The translations under genes and the position numbers were made by a program. 64,000 nt of DNA from Theocolax elegans. Taxonomy: Eukaryota > Arthropoda > Insecta > Hymenoptera > Cerocephalidae. Positions 50,201-64,000 of this stretch are shown here, piece by piece (the first letter of the stretch is position 1; each line of letters begins with the position of its first letter). The notes under the pieces were generated by a model, which was not told the DNA's origin, ran no database searches, and saw only the letters and a list, made by a program, of their open reading frames with translations. The stretch spans positions 54,614,539 through 54,678,538 of the forward strand of contig CM047431.1 of NCBI GenBank assembly GCA_026168455.1. Reading direction: 5' to 3'.

Positions 50201-53200
50201 AACGCTGGAATTTACGGACATGTACAATTTTGAAAAAAATTGAAGTTTACTGTAAATGTATTACGGGACGTGTTGTACGGATATACACCGATCGATCATT
50301 TACATTCGACACGTCGGATACAATTTTTAAAAAAAAAGAGTCGTTAAGTTAGGTTAAAATCGTTGGTAATACTATAATTGAAAAAAAAATATGTCTCTCT
50401 ATATATATATATATATACATGGAGGTGAATTAGATAGTGCGGGGGGCAGCGTGCGCGTGACTGGGTTGTTCGGGAATGACATTGGTCGCGTCAAGCCCTT
50501 TACCCTGGTATGTGATAATGACGCGTGTATTTAGTTGAGGAGCCGACGAGCGTTGTATTAAACTCGACGCGCACCACCTATCCATCTATACATACATATA
50601 CATATATACAGATACTATACGTGTGCCCGACAGAGGCAGAAGATAATAGATGGACATTCAATTTCTTCTTGAATAAACCTGTACAATGTAAACCTCTCCC
50701 GACAACCCACGATGCACCTTCCTTTATTTTCATCTAAAATGTATATATACGGGTCAAATAATTACCCAACTGTGATCATCAATTACATTTTAAAAATGTA
50801 TTATTTTATTCGTACATTTATATATATTTGATATATATTTTGGAATGTCTATGTAGGTTTCGAGCTATTGCCCACTCCCGTTATTTACCACCGATTGTTT
50901 TGATGTTACATATACATATATGTATACACGCGCATACTGACATACTCATTTGTATTTGATTAGATGTGAAATTAAGGGAACCCACAATTCGTGATATTCG
51001 TCGACCGTCCACGTCTATACGTGTACACGCGTCTACTCACACACACACATAGGTATTAACGAAATGTTAATTAACTGTTACTGCACTACAACTCTAATGT
51101 TAGTTTTACACGGGAAAATATTACATTGAACACATCCTCGATGTCGATAATGACATCGATAATGACATTTTATAATTACCAATATTTAGAGATTCAAAAA
51201 GTTATGGTATAGTGCCATATACCACCGTGTAACATCGTTTTTCTTAGTTTTTCATTTGACGTTCGCGATCCTGTTTGCACATTTTTTTTAATAAATATTG
51301 TAATACCAGAATGGTCTATGAAGAACAAATATATGTGCTCGAGCCTTTTATACCCTTTGTTTAGAAAAGATGACTCTCCATGTGTGGTCAGAATTTTAAC
51401 CTGATTTGCAATTTTTATACAACGTAGCGTACGCTAACTTTAACCTGAAGCTGAATTGTAACTGCATAGGCAGCGCATTACCAATATATTGGAAACTGCT
51501 GTTTGCAATACACGGTAAACACATCGGGTATTCAATAGCTCAATATATTAGATTGAGAACGCGTTGCTCATAGTTCTAATGTTCACGCGGGATTTTGTAA
51601 AACGGTCAGTTTATTCGAATGGAAAAAATATTCACAATGTATACGTATATATGTGTGAAAGACAAGTACTATAATCGATGATGGATAATATCGAAAATAT
51701 CTCTAGTAGAGATGGAAACGATTATTGAAGTAGAAACTAGGCATTTCTAGAAGATCGATAGAAAATGGGTAGTTATGACCTAGAACATGGCTATTTCTAA
51801 CCTCAAATCATTTAAAATTGCCATATTTCTATTAGGGATAAATCTAAATAAAAGAATTTGTACACTTGGATTGAAAATCGAATATTATTGAACGTCCTCG
51901 AAAATATCGTGAATGACGATGTCTCTTAAATACATTATAGATTATATATCTCCTAAGTAGATAAAACTGTTATAATTATATACGTTATTCACATAGAAAA
52001 TACATAGAAGAATACCATTTACCCGAGGTAACCGTGAAATAATAATAAATAAATTTCAAGGATCAATAGATCAATGAAAACAGATATTTTCTGGATTGGT
52101 TTCTAGCACACCACTCGAAACCGTATAGTCCATATAATTTTAACGTTTATCTATATCTGAGCATGTACGAAGACGCAGTAGTAGCAACAGCAGTTTCTCT
52201 TTTCGTTTTGGTGGGGCTAAATGCGCCCTCGGTTTTCAAGTGTTTACATAAGCTCTGCGCGCTCTCGGTGGGTTTATATACACAGACGTTTTGCACGTGG
52301 ACATGACCATCAACCAGATTGTGCCAGAAGAGAAAGAGAGGAAAGTGAGCGCGAGTCGAGGACGCGCGTTTCCACAACTTGTTTCGAACATTCGGTAAAT
52401 ACGATAGCAAAAATTAGTATCTGAAAGGGAAACTTTGGCTCGAGATCGTACACTTTGAAATAGGTCGTTCGATTCAAATGTATATATATATATATATATG
52501 TTCCTCAATAACATTTATCTTTCTTCTTATTGACTATTAAATACTCCATATCCTAGTGGACACATTACCCATCTTTATCTCGTAGATTATTATCCAAGAA
52601 TCTTGCCGAAGAGATATCGATCGACAATCAATAATTAATCAATCGATAGTCAATATTTCGAACTTTGTGGAACGCTAATTTTATTTATACAAATTATTTA
52701 ATTATTACAAAACAATGTAGATGGTAATTACACTCGTAAATTATTAAATTAATGCATTAAGTTTGTGTAATATATAAGTTATTTAACGCTCAATCGGCTA
52801 CTATGTATGTATGTATATATTGTAAATTAATATTGAAAATTTGTAAATAAAAAAACACTTGTAAATTAAAGATTACTTTAGAGTGACAATTACCTAATGA
52901 CTTGAATCGATCGGCGCAAATTTATACGTTTATTACACGTATACGACAAACGATAACTATATACGTAAAATAATATAAATCTAAATAAAATGTCACTTAA
53001 AATTGATTTAACTTACGTTAATTTAGTACTATAGCCGTTATGCACACACAATTAAAGTTAATGTGCGTATGTAATCTGGTAGACCGATCGAAAGAAATAA
53101 TGGATTTTTCATCAATGATTTGTGGATTAAATATCTTAATTACGGATTTGATACGTGTAGATAAACCAACGAAATTGAAAAAATAAATTTTGTAACAGCA

Positions 53201-53418
53201 TAATATTCTCCTGAGTGAAATACCATCTATTCTCTATCTCTCTTCGGTTTTTATTAAACAAATGTTGTTGTTTATTTTTCTCCAAGTTATTGTGCGTCCG
53301 TGTATATACGAATTCTGAATCCCGAAGACGGCATCGTCGAAAATTTAAATTTTAAATAAGGTAGTATGAATGATGTAACAGAAATATTTAAATTAACCTG
53401 GCCTCTTTCTTGATTCGT

Positions 53419-53451
<33 letters not shown>

Positions 53452-54406
53452 TCCTTTTTTTACGAAATGTAAATCACCCTGGGTTTTCAATTTCGAATTT
53501 CATCGTTTACTAGATTTTGCGTAATTCTTTTATAAACTATATATTATTTAAATGTACACAACACTACGAATTGGCGGACAAAAAAATATGACGTCGCGCA
53601 TATATACATAGAAGCACGGGCGCGCGCGTTTAAGGAGAAAATGATCTTTTAGGTGTAATATACGTATATCGTCGAGAAAAGGGAGGAAAAAAGGATTAAA
53701 GAAGTAACCGAAGTATGATCAGCAATTTCGAAAGTCATTACAAGTTGAGGAAATGTTCTTGGGAGTAGCGTATATATATATATACTTCTCGTTGAAAACC
53801 CAATTACCGAGTCACATTCGATTGAGCGCTAGACCGAAGGAAACGCGAAAAGAAAGCCGTGATGCCGCAAAAAATCAACTGCGGTACACGCGCCGTATGT
53901 ATGTATGTATGGTATGTATGTATAGATGTAGCGAAATATTCGATTTTACGGTGGCGCGAACGCCCTTTAGGGAGCGTTCACTTGTCGTGTAGCCGTATAA
54001 CACGGTATGTATATATATACATATATACACGTACACCATCGGAATTCGTGTTTTCGTGAAAAATTCGGGAGAGTAGCGAAGATAGACTGAACGCGTCGGC
54101 CATCGAATTCGATAAATCCGATTTCATTTTCGTAAGTCGAAAATACACGCACTAAACCGTATACAACCACTTTCCGATATTTCGACCGGCGAAGGAGGAG
54201 GGAGCCTAATGTTTTTATACCCTGTTGCGAGCTCAGACGAATCGATTTTTCGGACCGAACACGTGTAACATCAAGGTAAACCACCCGTGTAAGGGACGAA
54301 ACTAAAATAGGATCAAGTTTGTGTAAAAATTATGTACTATTTGAAAAAATAATATTTTTATTTACTATAAAGAAAATGGACTCTTGATCTCACTAGGAGA
54401 GGCCAC
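47205..54406. other. Long non-coding region
   Basis: No supported gene. It includes a 169-bp hairpin element (48045-48213), a GC-rich island (48350-48700) with only low-complexity ORFs, a TA tract (about 50401-50417) and a CT microsatellite (about 53425-53451). Moderately GC-rich patches at 50440-50540, 52150-52400 and 53780-54280 could be conserved regulatory sequence, but nothing in them can be named. Confidence 0.45.
48045..48213. repeat. Hairpin MITE-like element, 169 bp
   Basis: Left TATCAAATATGGTTCAAA is the exact reverse complement of right TTTGAACCATATTTGATA. Imperfect pairing continues inward. Confidence 0.7.
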
Positions 54407-55050
54407 GGCTTTTGGATCACGGATTTTAACAAGACTCTAGGATATATGTTTTATAATATAGAAATATAAAGAAAGCCAGATTTTTTAGACCCTAATGCGT
54501 TAATTTACCCAAGTTATGGCTAACTAAAGCCCATTTTGTAAACAAAATTACTGCCACTTTTATTGCTTATAACTCGGAAACAAATAAAGATAGATACTCA
54601 ATCCAAAATCTAAAAAAAAAGCTGCATAAATAAATGTGATTTAAAAAAGGAAGCTTAAATTGGTTATTTTGGAGCTAAGCTATATAGAGAAAATAAGAAA
54701 TTCATGAAATTTTGGCCAAAAGCTTCAATACTTTTTTACTTCTAAATTTTAGTTAAACTTTCAGCAATTTCTCATTTTCTCTATAACTTTGCTCCAAAAT
54801 GATCGATCTAAGCTTCGTTTTTTCATATCATATTTAGTTTATCTCAGCTTTCTTTTAAAATATAAATTTATTAGATTTATTAGTTTAGATAATAACTTTA
54901 TTCGTTTCCAAGTTATAAGCAATCAAAGAAGATGTAATTTTACTTAACTTGGGTAAATTAACGCGTTAAGGTCTAAAAATCTGGCTTTCCTCATACTTCT
55001 ACGTTACAAAACATATCCTAAAGTTTGGTTAAGATCTGTGATCCAAAGCC
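54407..55050. repeat. Foldback element, about 640 bp
   Basis: GGCTTTTGGATCAC (left) pairs with GTGATCCAAAGCC (right). Long inner matches include GAAAGCCAGATTTTT against AAAATCTGGCTTTC, and CGTTAATTTACCCAAG against CTTGGGTAAATTAACG. Confidence 0.75.
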
Positions 55051-55054
55051 AAAG

Positions 55055-56359
55055 ATTGTTAAATATGACTTAATCGGAAACTTTGGTTGCTCTAATGTGA
55101 TTATTCTATATTCAAGAGGAATATGCTTGCTCTTAGGATATTGGTATATTTTTCAGTTAAATTTCCCTATTATTTTCAAAATTAGATTTTACTTAATTAT
55201 AGAAGAATCCGCTTGATCATGTTTGAATATATTTTTTCTAAGAACAAGAGTTCATTTTTTTCACTGTGCATTATTAACTGGAAATATGCGGTAGTTGATG
55301 ATGGGTAAATTGTAAATAGAAAAGTTTATCAAAATTGAAAGATATTTGAGTAATTGATAAATATAAAAATTAATTATGGTTGGTAGAGTTAGACTACCAT
55401 GTGCGAAGGTAAAAAAAATTCATGTAAATTTGGAAATATAAAAACTTATGAGAATTGAAGGTGCAGGTATAGATGGACAGACCCTGCCTAGCCTTCAAAA
55501 ATTAAACATAGATTTTTAAATATTTAGAACTATTTACGATACACTTAGTACTTCTTTAAACTTATTCAAGTATTAATAGTTAGTATCAACAGTTATTTTT
55601 ATCAGTTTTAACAATTGATTTAGTAAATACGTCTGTCTCAACATACCTATTAGTTTTGAGTTTGTTCCACATTTGGGTACTTTTACCATACCATATTTGT
55701 TTATAAATTTATTTAACGTTACATATTATTTTAGATGAATTACGCACAAATGCACCGCAAGTTTCATCAGTCGAAATGAATTGTACGAAAAACGAATGAA
55801 AAGGTATACGTGATTACAAACGGAACATAAAAACAATAAATATATAAACAAAATTAATAATGAAATTTCCGCGATAATACTTTAAGCTCAAAGCGTTAAC
55901 GCGCACCTATTTTTTGCACAAATGCGACTTCCATCCCCAAAAACAAAAAAGGCAAAAAGAAAAAAAAAGAATTCCGATTGAACAGGGGAAAAAAGTAAAG
56001 CGAATCGAGCGCTTTTAAAATCTCTTATTACACAAAAAGAAACGGAATTCAGCGCTGGTGTGTCGGGTGAGTCTCGTTTTACATATCCCGATGTAAATAA
56101 AATCTATACCTCCAAAAATGAATACGACTGAATCCCTGAAAATTTGTGCTGCATACGCGGGTTATACATACAGAGGGATTAACGAAAAAGGGCAAAGCGC
56201 GAGTCTAGGGAGTTTAGGCTTTACATCGCGAGAGAAAATCGTTTCGATATATCGAAAATATCAAGCCTGCTCGAAGGTATACTGCCCTCTCGCGTATCAG
56301 ATTTCATTTTCGTATGTTCGTTTATAAAATTATAAATATACATCGGCGAATCATCAGAT

Positions 56360-56392
<33 letters not shown>

Positions 56393-59205
56393 TAGGCGAG
56401 CTGGATCTGTGCCAGGTACACCGAATTATACACGTGTTATCGCGAAAAATTACCTTACATAAAGTGTAGCGATCGATGGGTTAACTATAAATTATTTTCT
56501 TTTTTTTAATAAAAAAACAGATTATTATACGTAACAGAAGAAATGTAAAAAATTTAGTTATTATAATCGAAAATATAAAGAAAAATAGTTATGATATTTG
56601 ACGTACTTTGTTAAGTGATTATATTCACTTTTATTTGTTTAATTTAAGAGCTATTTAGTTTTCGAATATCTCTAATTTAGTAAGTCAGAAGTAAATCAAA
56701 ATACTTTATACATTAAATTTATACTCAGACATTTTTATATTTATTTGGACAAAAATTATGTTCTACTGGTAGTATTCGCGGAACGCCTGTATTTTGTGTT
56801 TTCATTAACGGGTTGTCGGATCCAGATTATAAGGATTTACATTTTTCAAATCAAAAATTCTACATAATATATTGAATTAAAAATCTGAAGGAAATTCATA
56901 CATATATACGTACAATATAAATCATAAGGGAAGGTGTGACGTATTGTGTTGTAAAAATGCCCATGCGTGTGAATACGTTGCGCAAAAATCTTAGTTCATC
57001 TTTAAATTTTAATTACGACATTTCATTTTCAAAAAAAGATACTGATAGGGAAATGAAGGAAAAAACTATAATTAACTATCAAAATTTCATTTTTAGTATT
57101 GGGTGTAATAATTAATATAGGCATTCTTTTTTTTTAGACGGTAATTTTAAGTGGAAATGGTATAAACATTAAACCGAAACATTACACACTAATTAACAAT
57201 TTAAATATTTGAAAAAATGTGGATATATAGTTCAAAGTATACACAAGGGTCTGACATAAAAGATTTTTCCAAAAATGAATGTATTTGTTGACAAAGAATG
57301 TCCATTTTGCGAATTCGACGTCCCCTTGAAAATTAAAATTAGTTGAATTAAGGATATCTTAAGAGTACATTATCACGATGTTATTACGATGAACGAATTA
57401 TTTTGAGTTAAGAAGAAAGATCACTAAATGAACAAAAAAAATCCCTCGCTCAAATATAATGATATATTGTTAGGCCATTTTCGTCACGATTAGACAATAT
57501 TTCAATTGACATATTGCGATGATTGGACGTCGCTTTACTGTTTATATATATATATTTCGATCGCGATACTCAGTTTAAAGAATCATAAGTTTGGAAATTA
57601 GAGGTTGATATCCTCGTGCAGGATAGTCCAGTTACGGTTAATTTCATCAACTACTAGGATGATCGGTACTGTTTATATTCGAGCGTTCGCAAGGTACTAC
57701 GGTATTAACATGTTTGCTTTTGCGATTCCCATCCTGTTCACCATGTAATGCCTCATCGTTCCCTCCGTATTGTTCTACGCGCTTTCGCGAACAAACTTCC
57801 CTGGGAAATGTCCTGTCACTCGTATACCCGCGTTTATTGATTTTTTTTCTCTCACATTTTATCGGTTGCTGCTCTCCCTGAGCATACTCGCGCGTACACC
57901 ATGTACATCCTATTTACACCTCGTCCTCCTGGAAATATCGATGAGAAAACTTTCTTCTTCGTAGGCTTTTCAACATACTCAACAGGCTTTCCCTTTATGT
58001 AATGTATCCGTTACGTGTGACCAACACCCTAACCGTACATTCGTCACTGTTTTTATTCATTTGCATTATGTACCATTTTTTTAATTAAGAAATGTCGAAC
58101 CTTTAAATATGTAATTCATTTCACTTATTTTTTATATTACATTGCTAGAATTACCCTTTCAGTCAAGACTTCGCGTTTGCTTTAACCAATATACATACAT
58201 ACAATTTTATAGAATATATTCAATTTTAATCTTTTGGATAAATTTTTTTGAGCTATCGTTCCCTATAGTATTATAAATTTGGTCTGGTTGTAACTATAGA
58301 TATTAAAATTATTACAGAATCTTTATTTCATAGCACATTTTTAAACGTGTAAGTTATTCTTATTCCCACGTACGATCAAAATTCAGCCATGGCTTTTTCC
58401 AATTAATTATTTATATACAAGAATTTTTCCTGTATCTTAACTGCTAGATGAAAAACTTTAAACTTTCAAACCTAAGAAATATCCGAAAAGTGCGAGAAAA
58501 CCGTTTTGAATATCATTTCATTAATCAGCAAGAATAAAGTAGGTTTACTAGCTTATTTTTACCTTTTAACAATTTTTCGTACCTAGAAAATAACTAATAA
58601 ATCTATTTGATTTCTATGAGAAGTTTTAGGAACAAATTCTTACCGACAAACTTATCGACAAAGTGTTGATTATTTTATTATAATTAACGAGATGTAAACC
58701 CCACAAAATAGAAAAATGATTTCTTTTATTGAACAAGGAATTTAGTGTATCAAAACAGAGCTCTACAATGGTGTTGTTTTTCTTTTGAAGATCATTCGTG
58801 AATATCATGTCAAAATTTTTTTAACAATAAATAAGCGAAATTTATAAGCAGCCGTGAAACATTGTTTTATAGCTGTTATATTGCCGACCAAAAATAGTTA
58901 TTTACGTATAATTAATTCATAATTAATTATTTCGTAAAAATCACTATGTCACTGCGGTCTATTTGTTTCGAACAGTATCTGTGATTTTTTTTCAGATTTT
59001 TCGTAAATTAGATTTTAAAACTTTTGGGATTGTCTTTGCAATTTGGGTCAAGCCTGGGTTAAAATTAAAAAAAAAATATTTAATTTTAATAATTAATAAT
59101 GTTTTTTTCATAACAATTGAAAACATATCTTAATTTTTTGAACAAATTATATTATTATTAACTTTTATTTAAAATTTATTGGTCACTTTATGTGTTTCAA
59201 AACTA
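55055..59205. other. Non-coding region
   Basis: No supported gene. A GA microsatellite lies at about 56356-56391. A diverged inverted relative of the 8531 MITE is at 58812-59035. ORFs at 56118-56327 and 57770-57964 lack support. Confidence 0.45.
58812..59035 (-). repeat. Diverged relative of the TTAA MITE at 8531
   Basis: The reverse complement aligns with 8560-8800 through several blocks, for example GGTCGG(C/T)AATATA, CACGGCTGCT, and AATCCCAAAA followed by AATCTGAAAAAA. The ends are degraded. Confidence 0.6.
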
Positions 59206-59210
59206 TTTTA

Positions 59211-59590
59211 ATTAATTATGAGCCACCGTACTCTGATTTTTTTGGATAATGAACTTACCGCAGGATATCTCAGGAACTACTTCATCGAATAGGCTGAAAT
59301 TTTAACAGTAACTTGAATGGAACAGAATTTCAATAAAAGTTCAAATATTTATTTTAAAAAATGATTTAGCTGTTTTTTACACAATTTTTGAATTTTTAAA
59401 ATAATTTGGTAAGAATAATTTTTTTATTACAATTTTAATACAGTTCCATTCAATCATGTTCCATTCAAGTGGATTAATATCATATTTAAAAGTTATTGTT
59501 AAAATTTCAGCCTATTCGATGAAGTGGTTCCTGAGATATGTGGTAAGTCCATTATGGAAAAAAATCAGAGTACAGAGACTCATAATTAAT
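59211..59590. repeat. Inverted-repeat element, 380 bp
   Basis: ATTAATTATGAG (left) pairs with CTCATAATTAAT (right). Extended matches include TACTCTGATTTTTTT against AAAAAAATCAGAGTA, and CTTCATCGAATAGGCTGAAA against its complement near 59508-59527. Confidence 0.75.
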
Positions 59591-61689
59591 TATTAAATCG
59601 AACTGGTGTATACTATTATATGTAATAGGACTTAAATAAATTATAAAATTTAGTCGACGAGCAAAAAGCGTCGAATAAGTAATGCACCAAAGTGAAAATA
59701 TGGTAAATATAATGGAAACATCAAGTTTAAAACATTGATCAACTTTCCAATGCGATATAAAAGTTAATTTGTTGAAAAAACATCAATTTTGTAATTTTAT
59801 GACGCTGGCTTTCCAACTTCATTTGTACAAAATGTGCACACTCATACACCCGCACGGACGCGCACATATAAATTTTTACACTTGCGACGTTCATGTATTC
59901 GTGATTCATTAAAAAATATGTCATTAATCGGAAATTTGTACTCCATCGCAACGTGTGCGTGCGCACGCACACCCACCCACCCACACGCACACGCACACAC
60001 AGGTACGCGTAACGGTGAAGCTTAAAATTTTCAATTACGCCCCTTGCATTTGTGTATTAATAATCAATGTCAGTACTCATTAAGTGCACTTCTGCGTCAA
60101 TAACGCGATTTTTCTCATGTTGCAGTACAAATAATCGTTGTATAACGTCATAATTGTTTCCGTCATTGAAATGTACAAAACATTTCATTGTTTCCCCTGG
60201 TAAAACTGAATATAAATGAAGTTTAGGCAGCTTTTATAAACATTAACGATTATTTTTCTTTTATTATTTCTTCTTTTATCCCTCCCGTATACCATCATTT
60301 ATTATTTTCATTTTTATGTATGTTAACGTTGATTGACCAACCCCGTATACGTATTATGTGTATACGCCAACACTTTTATATGCAATATCAACTGGTATGT
60401 AATTATTAAACAAAAAAAAATTGCTCCAATTTCAATTTTAATCTACATTGTTCCGGCATAAGTAATCGTTTTACGCAAACCACGAGGCTAATCAAAATTT
60501 AACGTAAACATGTGTACGTATACGTATAACATTAAAAAAGAAAATTATCTAAATATGTATAAAGATTGAATTTGAAATGCCGAATAATATGAAAAGATTA
60601 ATTAATTAATCTATTCGTAATTATGAATTAACAGTCATTTCTCATTAGTTATAGTTTCCGCTTATCAAATATCGCATTATTAAATTTACAAAGGCATTAC
60701 TGAACTATAATTGGATACGTACGCGTATATTACTAATAAATTATTAGACAATTTAATTAATCGAATTGGATTTGTTATATTACGATTTTTTTGTTAAAGA
60801 ATACTACATAACATATTTATGTTTTATATAAATCGAAGTAAATAATATTTAAATTTGGTTTTAATTCGCTCAACACGAATATACCAATGAACCGTATTAT
60901 TTTACTCGAACGTTGTTTCGACGAAATGATAATTATTTAAACGTTTAAATTACAACTTATTTAGGCAATTTTGTTGCACTAATTATAACGTTAACAATAA
61001 CGCTAGAACATATTAATTACTATCATTCATAGATAAGTTTGCATGGGAAATGTATTATGTTATTCTGTGATTCACACTCCCATTGTTAGTAATAATTTCG
61101 AGCCCAAAGTACGATATGTGCGATATTGCTATTTTCTACTTTTATTGCAGTTTTTCATTGGAATGTTCCATCGCGTGATATTGTGACATGCAAAGATCAG
61201 AATCCTTTACAACGTTTCGAGAATATTAAAAAATCTTCCAATACAACATGATTGCGAATGCCACCTTCTTGCGCAATGATCCTGAAAATGGACTGTCATC
61301 GACTTGGTAAGAAACAACTACACAATGCACGGAAAAAAATACATTGCAAATATTAAAATTATTTGTTACAAAAATTGTTGTATTCGTTAGTAAAAGTGAA
61401 ACTCAATGACATTATGAATAGTTTTGTTATCGTAATTTCAATTGTTACTACATCTACAATAATTTTGGCAACACTGATTAGTAAATGTATCTATACGTCT
61501 TTAGAAAAATTATGTTACATATAAAAAAAGATCTGAGTTTTCTTTTAAAACCAAATTCTAATAAGTATATTAGTGGCTGATTAGTTATAAGCAGATGTGG
61601 GCAAGTATGCGACCGCAACTTTTCGTTGAATACTTATCAAAAATTTTATATAAATGATTTTATAATGAATTATATAATGAATTTTATAT
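59591..61689. other. Non-coding region
   Basis: No gene seen. It includes an AC-rich microsatellite (about 59956-60002). A dispersed repeat (61330-61400) resembles 7071-7160. Confidence 0.45.
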
Positions 61690-61796
61690 AGGTGATTAGC
61701 GACCTATACGTGAATTTAAAACAATTTCGAAAAGTATTCGACAAATCGGTAACTTTCGAAATTGTTTTAAATTCACTTTTACGTCGCCAATCACTT
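61690..61796. repeat. Short foldback hairpin, 107 bp
   Basis: Left AGGTGATTAGCGAC and GAATTTAAAACAATTTCGAAA pair with right TTTCGAAATTGTTTTAAATTC and GTCGCCAATCACTT around a loop of about 16 bases. Confidence 0.7.
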
Positions 61797-62661
61797 AAAT
61801 ATTACGTTTCAGTGTCTCTATCATAATTTCTATAAAATTTTTAAAATGTAGGGGATACCCAGGCAAGACGGTCATAGGTAGTTTTCTGGCCATAGACTAT
61901 AGTGAGCTTTGCGATACTTTGTACGTAAACTTATTACATTACTAGCAATTAAGTTTTATTCCATCATTGGCAACCGAAGCGACAACATTGTAAATATTGA
62001 TTTTCGGGTCTCGGCTTACGATATTACAAAGATAAGAAAGTGTATCTTTAGTTTTTGCTTTTGTTATTTAATTCACTCCAAAATATTCATAGGACTTTGT
62101 ATTTGTTACTCATACTTAAAAAATGCATTGTCTAAAGTAATAAAAAATAATTTCTCTTTTTTTACAGCTATGAAAATCATTTTCTAAAACCGAGCAACAT
62201 GGACACCATTTACATCATATTGATATAGGATCAATCGTCAAAATGGTCTACAACTACATGCGTAAATAGGATCGAGGCAGTAAGTCAGAGGAAAACTTCA
62301 AACTTACTACTGATGCTATTGAAAAAAAAATAATTATCAGAGAAATCTGCAGCAAAGTAATTACAAATATGTATACAATTGTAATTATAGTTATAGTTAT
62401 CATACGAAACATTTCTTATTTTTCCATACTAAACTTGGTAATATAATCACCATATTACATTTTGACAACCTGTAAACCTACATAAACAAAATTTTATAGC
62501 AATGAATACATTTTTCAAATTGATATGTCCATCATATTAGATCGATCACTTTGAAGTTTATAAATATAATTGCAAACGTGTAACCAGTGATTTTCAAATT
62601 TTTATTGACATGTATATAAACACCCCATCATTGTGTAGGTCTAATCAGTTGATATTATTCT

Positions 62662-62834
62662 CTACACGGAGAAAAATTTCTAGTAAATTTTACCCTGGTG
62701 TTCTAGTAAAAGTGGGACGAAGGACACAGCAGGGTAAACAATACCCAGTTTTCAAATAAATTTTAACCTGCTGTTCGGTTAAAATTTATTTGAAAACCTG
62801 GTATTTTTTACCCTGCTTTTTTTTCTCCGTGTAG
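62662..62834. repeat. MITE with CTACACGGAGAAAAA termini, 173 bp
   Basis: CTACACGGAGAAAAA (left) is mirrored by TTTTTCTCCGTGTAG (right). An inner pair also exists (TTTTCAAATAAATTTTAACC with GGTTAAAATTTATTTGAAAA), so the whole unit folds. Confidence 0.8.
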
Positions 62835-64000
62835 ACCTACGGGTCCATGTATATATTGTTGTTCAATAAATAGATCATATTTTACTCGATTCTTCGTTAG
62901 TAAATCTCTCATCTTTCCTCATCCATGAGCAGGGAATAAACCAACCTACGTAACGATATAATAACTGTTAGTACCACCAAAAGGTTAATTAATAATTAAA
63001 TATTTTTCACGTAATTCAAGTATATTATAATATTATATTAGAATTAGATAATTATAGACTGGAAATGTATATTGTACCGTCTTGTTACTAGCGAACGACT
63101 GACGATGGTGTATAACATTTCATTCGTACGTGCTGTTTCCAAGCATGGGGGTCTTAGTTGGTCAACATTTTGCTGCCGAAGTACACAGCTGGATTTTACT
63201 AATAGATTTAAATCACTGTACGGCTTATACTCAAACAATGAAATACACTTGAACGAAACTTTTGTTTGAAATAGAGGGATGCGGACAATGTTCTTTATAT
63301 TATTCCGTAACTGAGACACGTAATGCAACGTAACACATTTTAGGCATATTATTCTAATGCAAACATTTTTTTATATTAATCGAGTTAATGTTAACTTTTC
63401 GGAAAAATTAATAACAAATCTTACATATTTTTAATTTATATTTTTAAACAATAAGAATAAGTAGATTATTATTAACAATAAACGTTGAAAATTGGTGGTG
63501 GAAAAATAAAATGATAATGATAATGATGATAATGATAATAATATAACCGATAATAATATAACCGATAATACTTGGTAATAATTGAAAATTTAAGTAAAAT
63601 CTGTTACCATCGAGGGAATCGCATTGGTCAATATATATATACGTTTATCGGTCGGTGCAATTTGAACGATTAACATAAACAATTAGCATAAATTAAAATT
63701 TGGAACACTACAGAATTGGAAGCACGGGCACAGCACCCTACTCGGTCCCTCTCTCACTCGTTTCCATAATGCCACATAATACGGCTTTGTTTCGCTATTA
63801 ACGGATCATCGGGGCGATTAGCGATGTCCGTCGAAACTTTTCCGGGTGTAGAGCATCCTCGCTACCGAAGCTTGAAAGTGGTATAGCTACAGGTTCGAAT
63901 CGTCGATCGGAACCAAATGCACCGCACACTGCGCCCACGTATATTAAAAATTATGCATACGCAAATTCAGGATTATTTCCTATGTACGCGTCTCTCTCTC
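62835..64000. other. Non-coding region with a GC-richer patch near its end
   Basis: No gene seen. A short-period repeat of AATAATATAACCGAT type lies at 63515-63572. From 63700 to 63950 GC rises; this could be a regulatory or upstream-exon region whose gene lies outside the window. Confidence 0.4.

Overview
The window is AT-rich eukaryotic DNA from an insect, probably a hymenopteran. Three things point there: a divergent ionotropic chemoreceptor gene, very short GT-AG introns (74-102 bp), and a dense load of insect-type foldback DNA elements, Helitron/Helentron-like elements and Penelope-like remnants. The species is not identifiable from sequence alone. There is no prokaryotic or viral gene content.

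Genes. Four loci can be supported, all on the minus strand. (1) 10669-11931: a 395-aa secreted glycoprotein of unknown family. (2) 14496-17096: a three-exon ionotropic receptor (IR) of about 648 aa, with one frameshift in the last exon. (3) 18077-19367: a paralogue of gene 1, whose length matches gene 1 exactly once one extra base is discounted. (4) 46093-47201: a four-exon gene for a 99-aa secreted cysteine-containing protein; its exons are too short to show as one ORF, and every splice junction is in phase. The IR sits between the two paralogues, so genes 1-3 form a compact cluster at 10.6-20.1 kb. A few isolated exon-like islands (2.94-3.05 kb and 7.8-9.7 kb) look coding but cannot be joined into a model.

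Mobile DNA. The most interesting block is 20.8-33.7 kb. It holds two copies (about 21.05-27.24 kb and 28.93-33.73 kb) of a Helentron/Helitron-like element with an asymmetric terminal inverted repeat, 175-bp internal tandem repeats, a subterminal hairpin and a CTAG|T end. Both copies carry, in minus orientation, a captured stretch of the host LARP1 gene. It covers the DM15 repeats, exons and introns in the original order, so it was taken at the DNA level. Other exon-like pieces of unidentified genes lie in the same cargo. The left end of the first copy is tandemly duplicated (about 995 bp), and a TTAA-flanked palindrome sits exactly at the left edge of the second copy.

Elsewhere there are at least ten further foldback or inverted-repeat elements. 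These include a 1.2-kb palindrome with TA flanks, a 1.59-kb element with TATA flanks, and two TTAA-flanked MITEs. There are also two Penelope-like remnants, a composite tRNA-like/5S rRNA-derived SINE, and many microsatellites. From 47 to 64 kb the window is essentially non-coding intergenic or intronic DNA. A few higher-GC islands there could be promoters or conserved elements.
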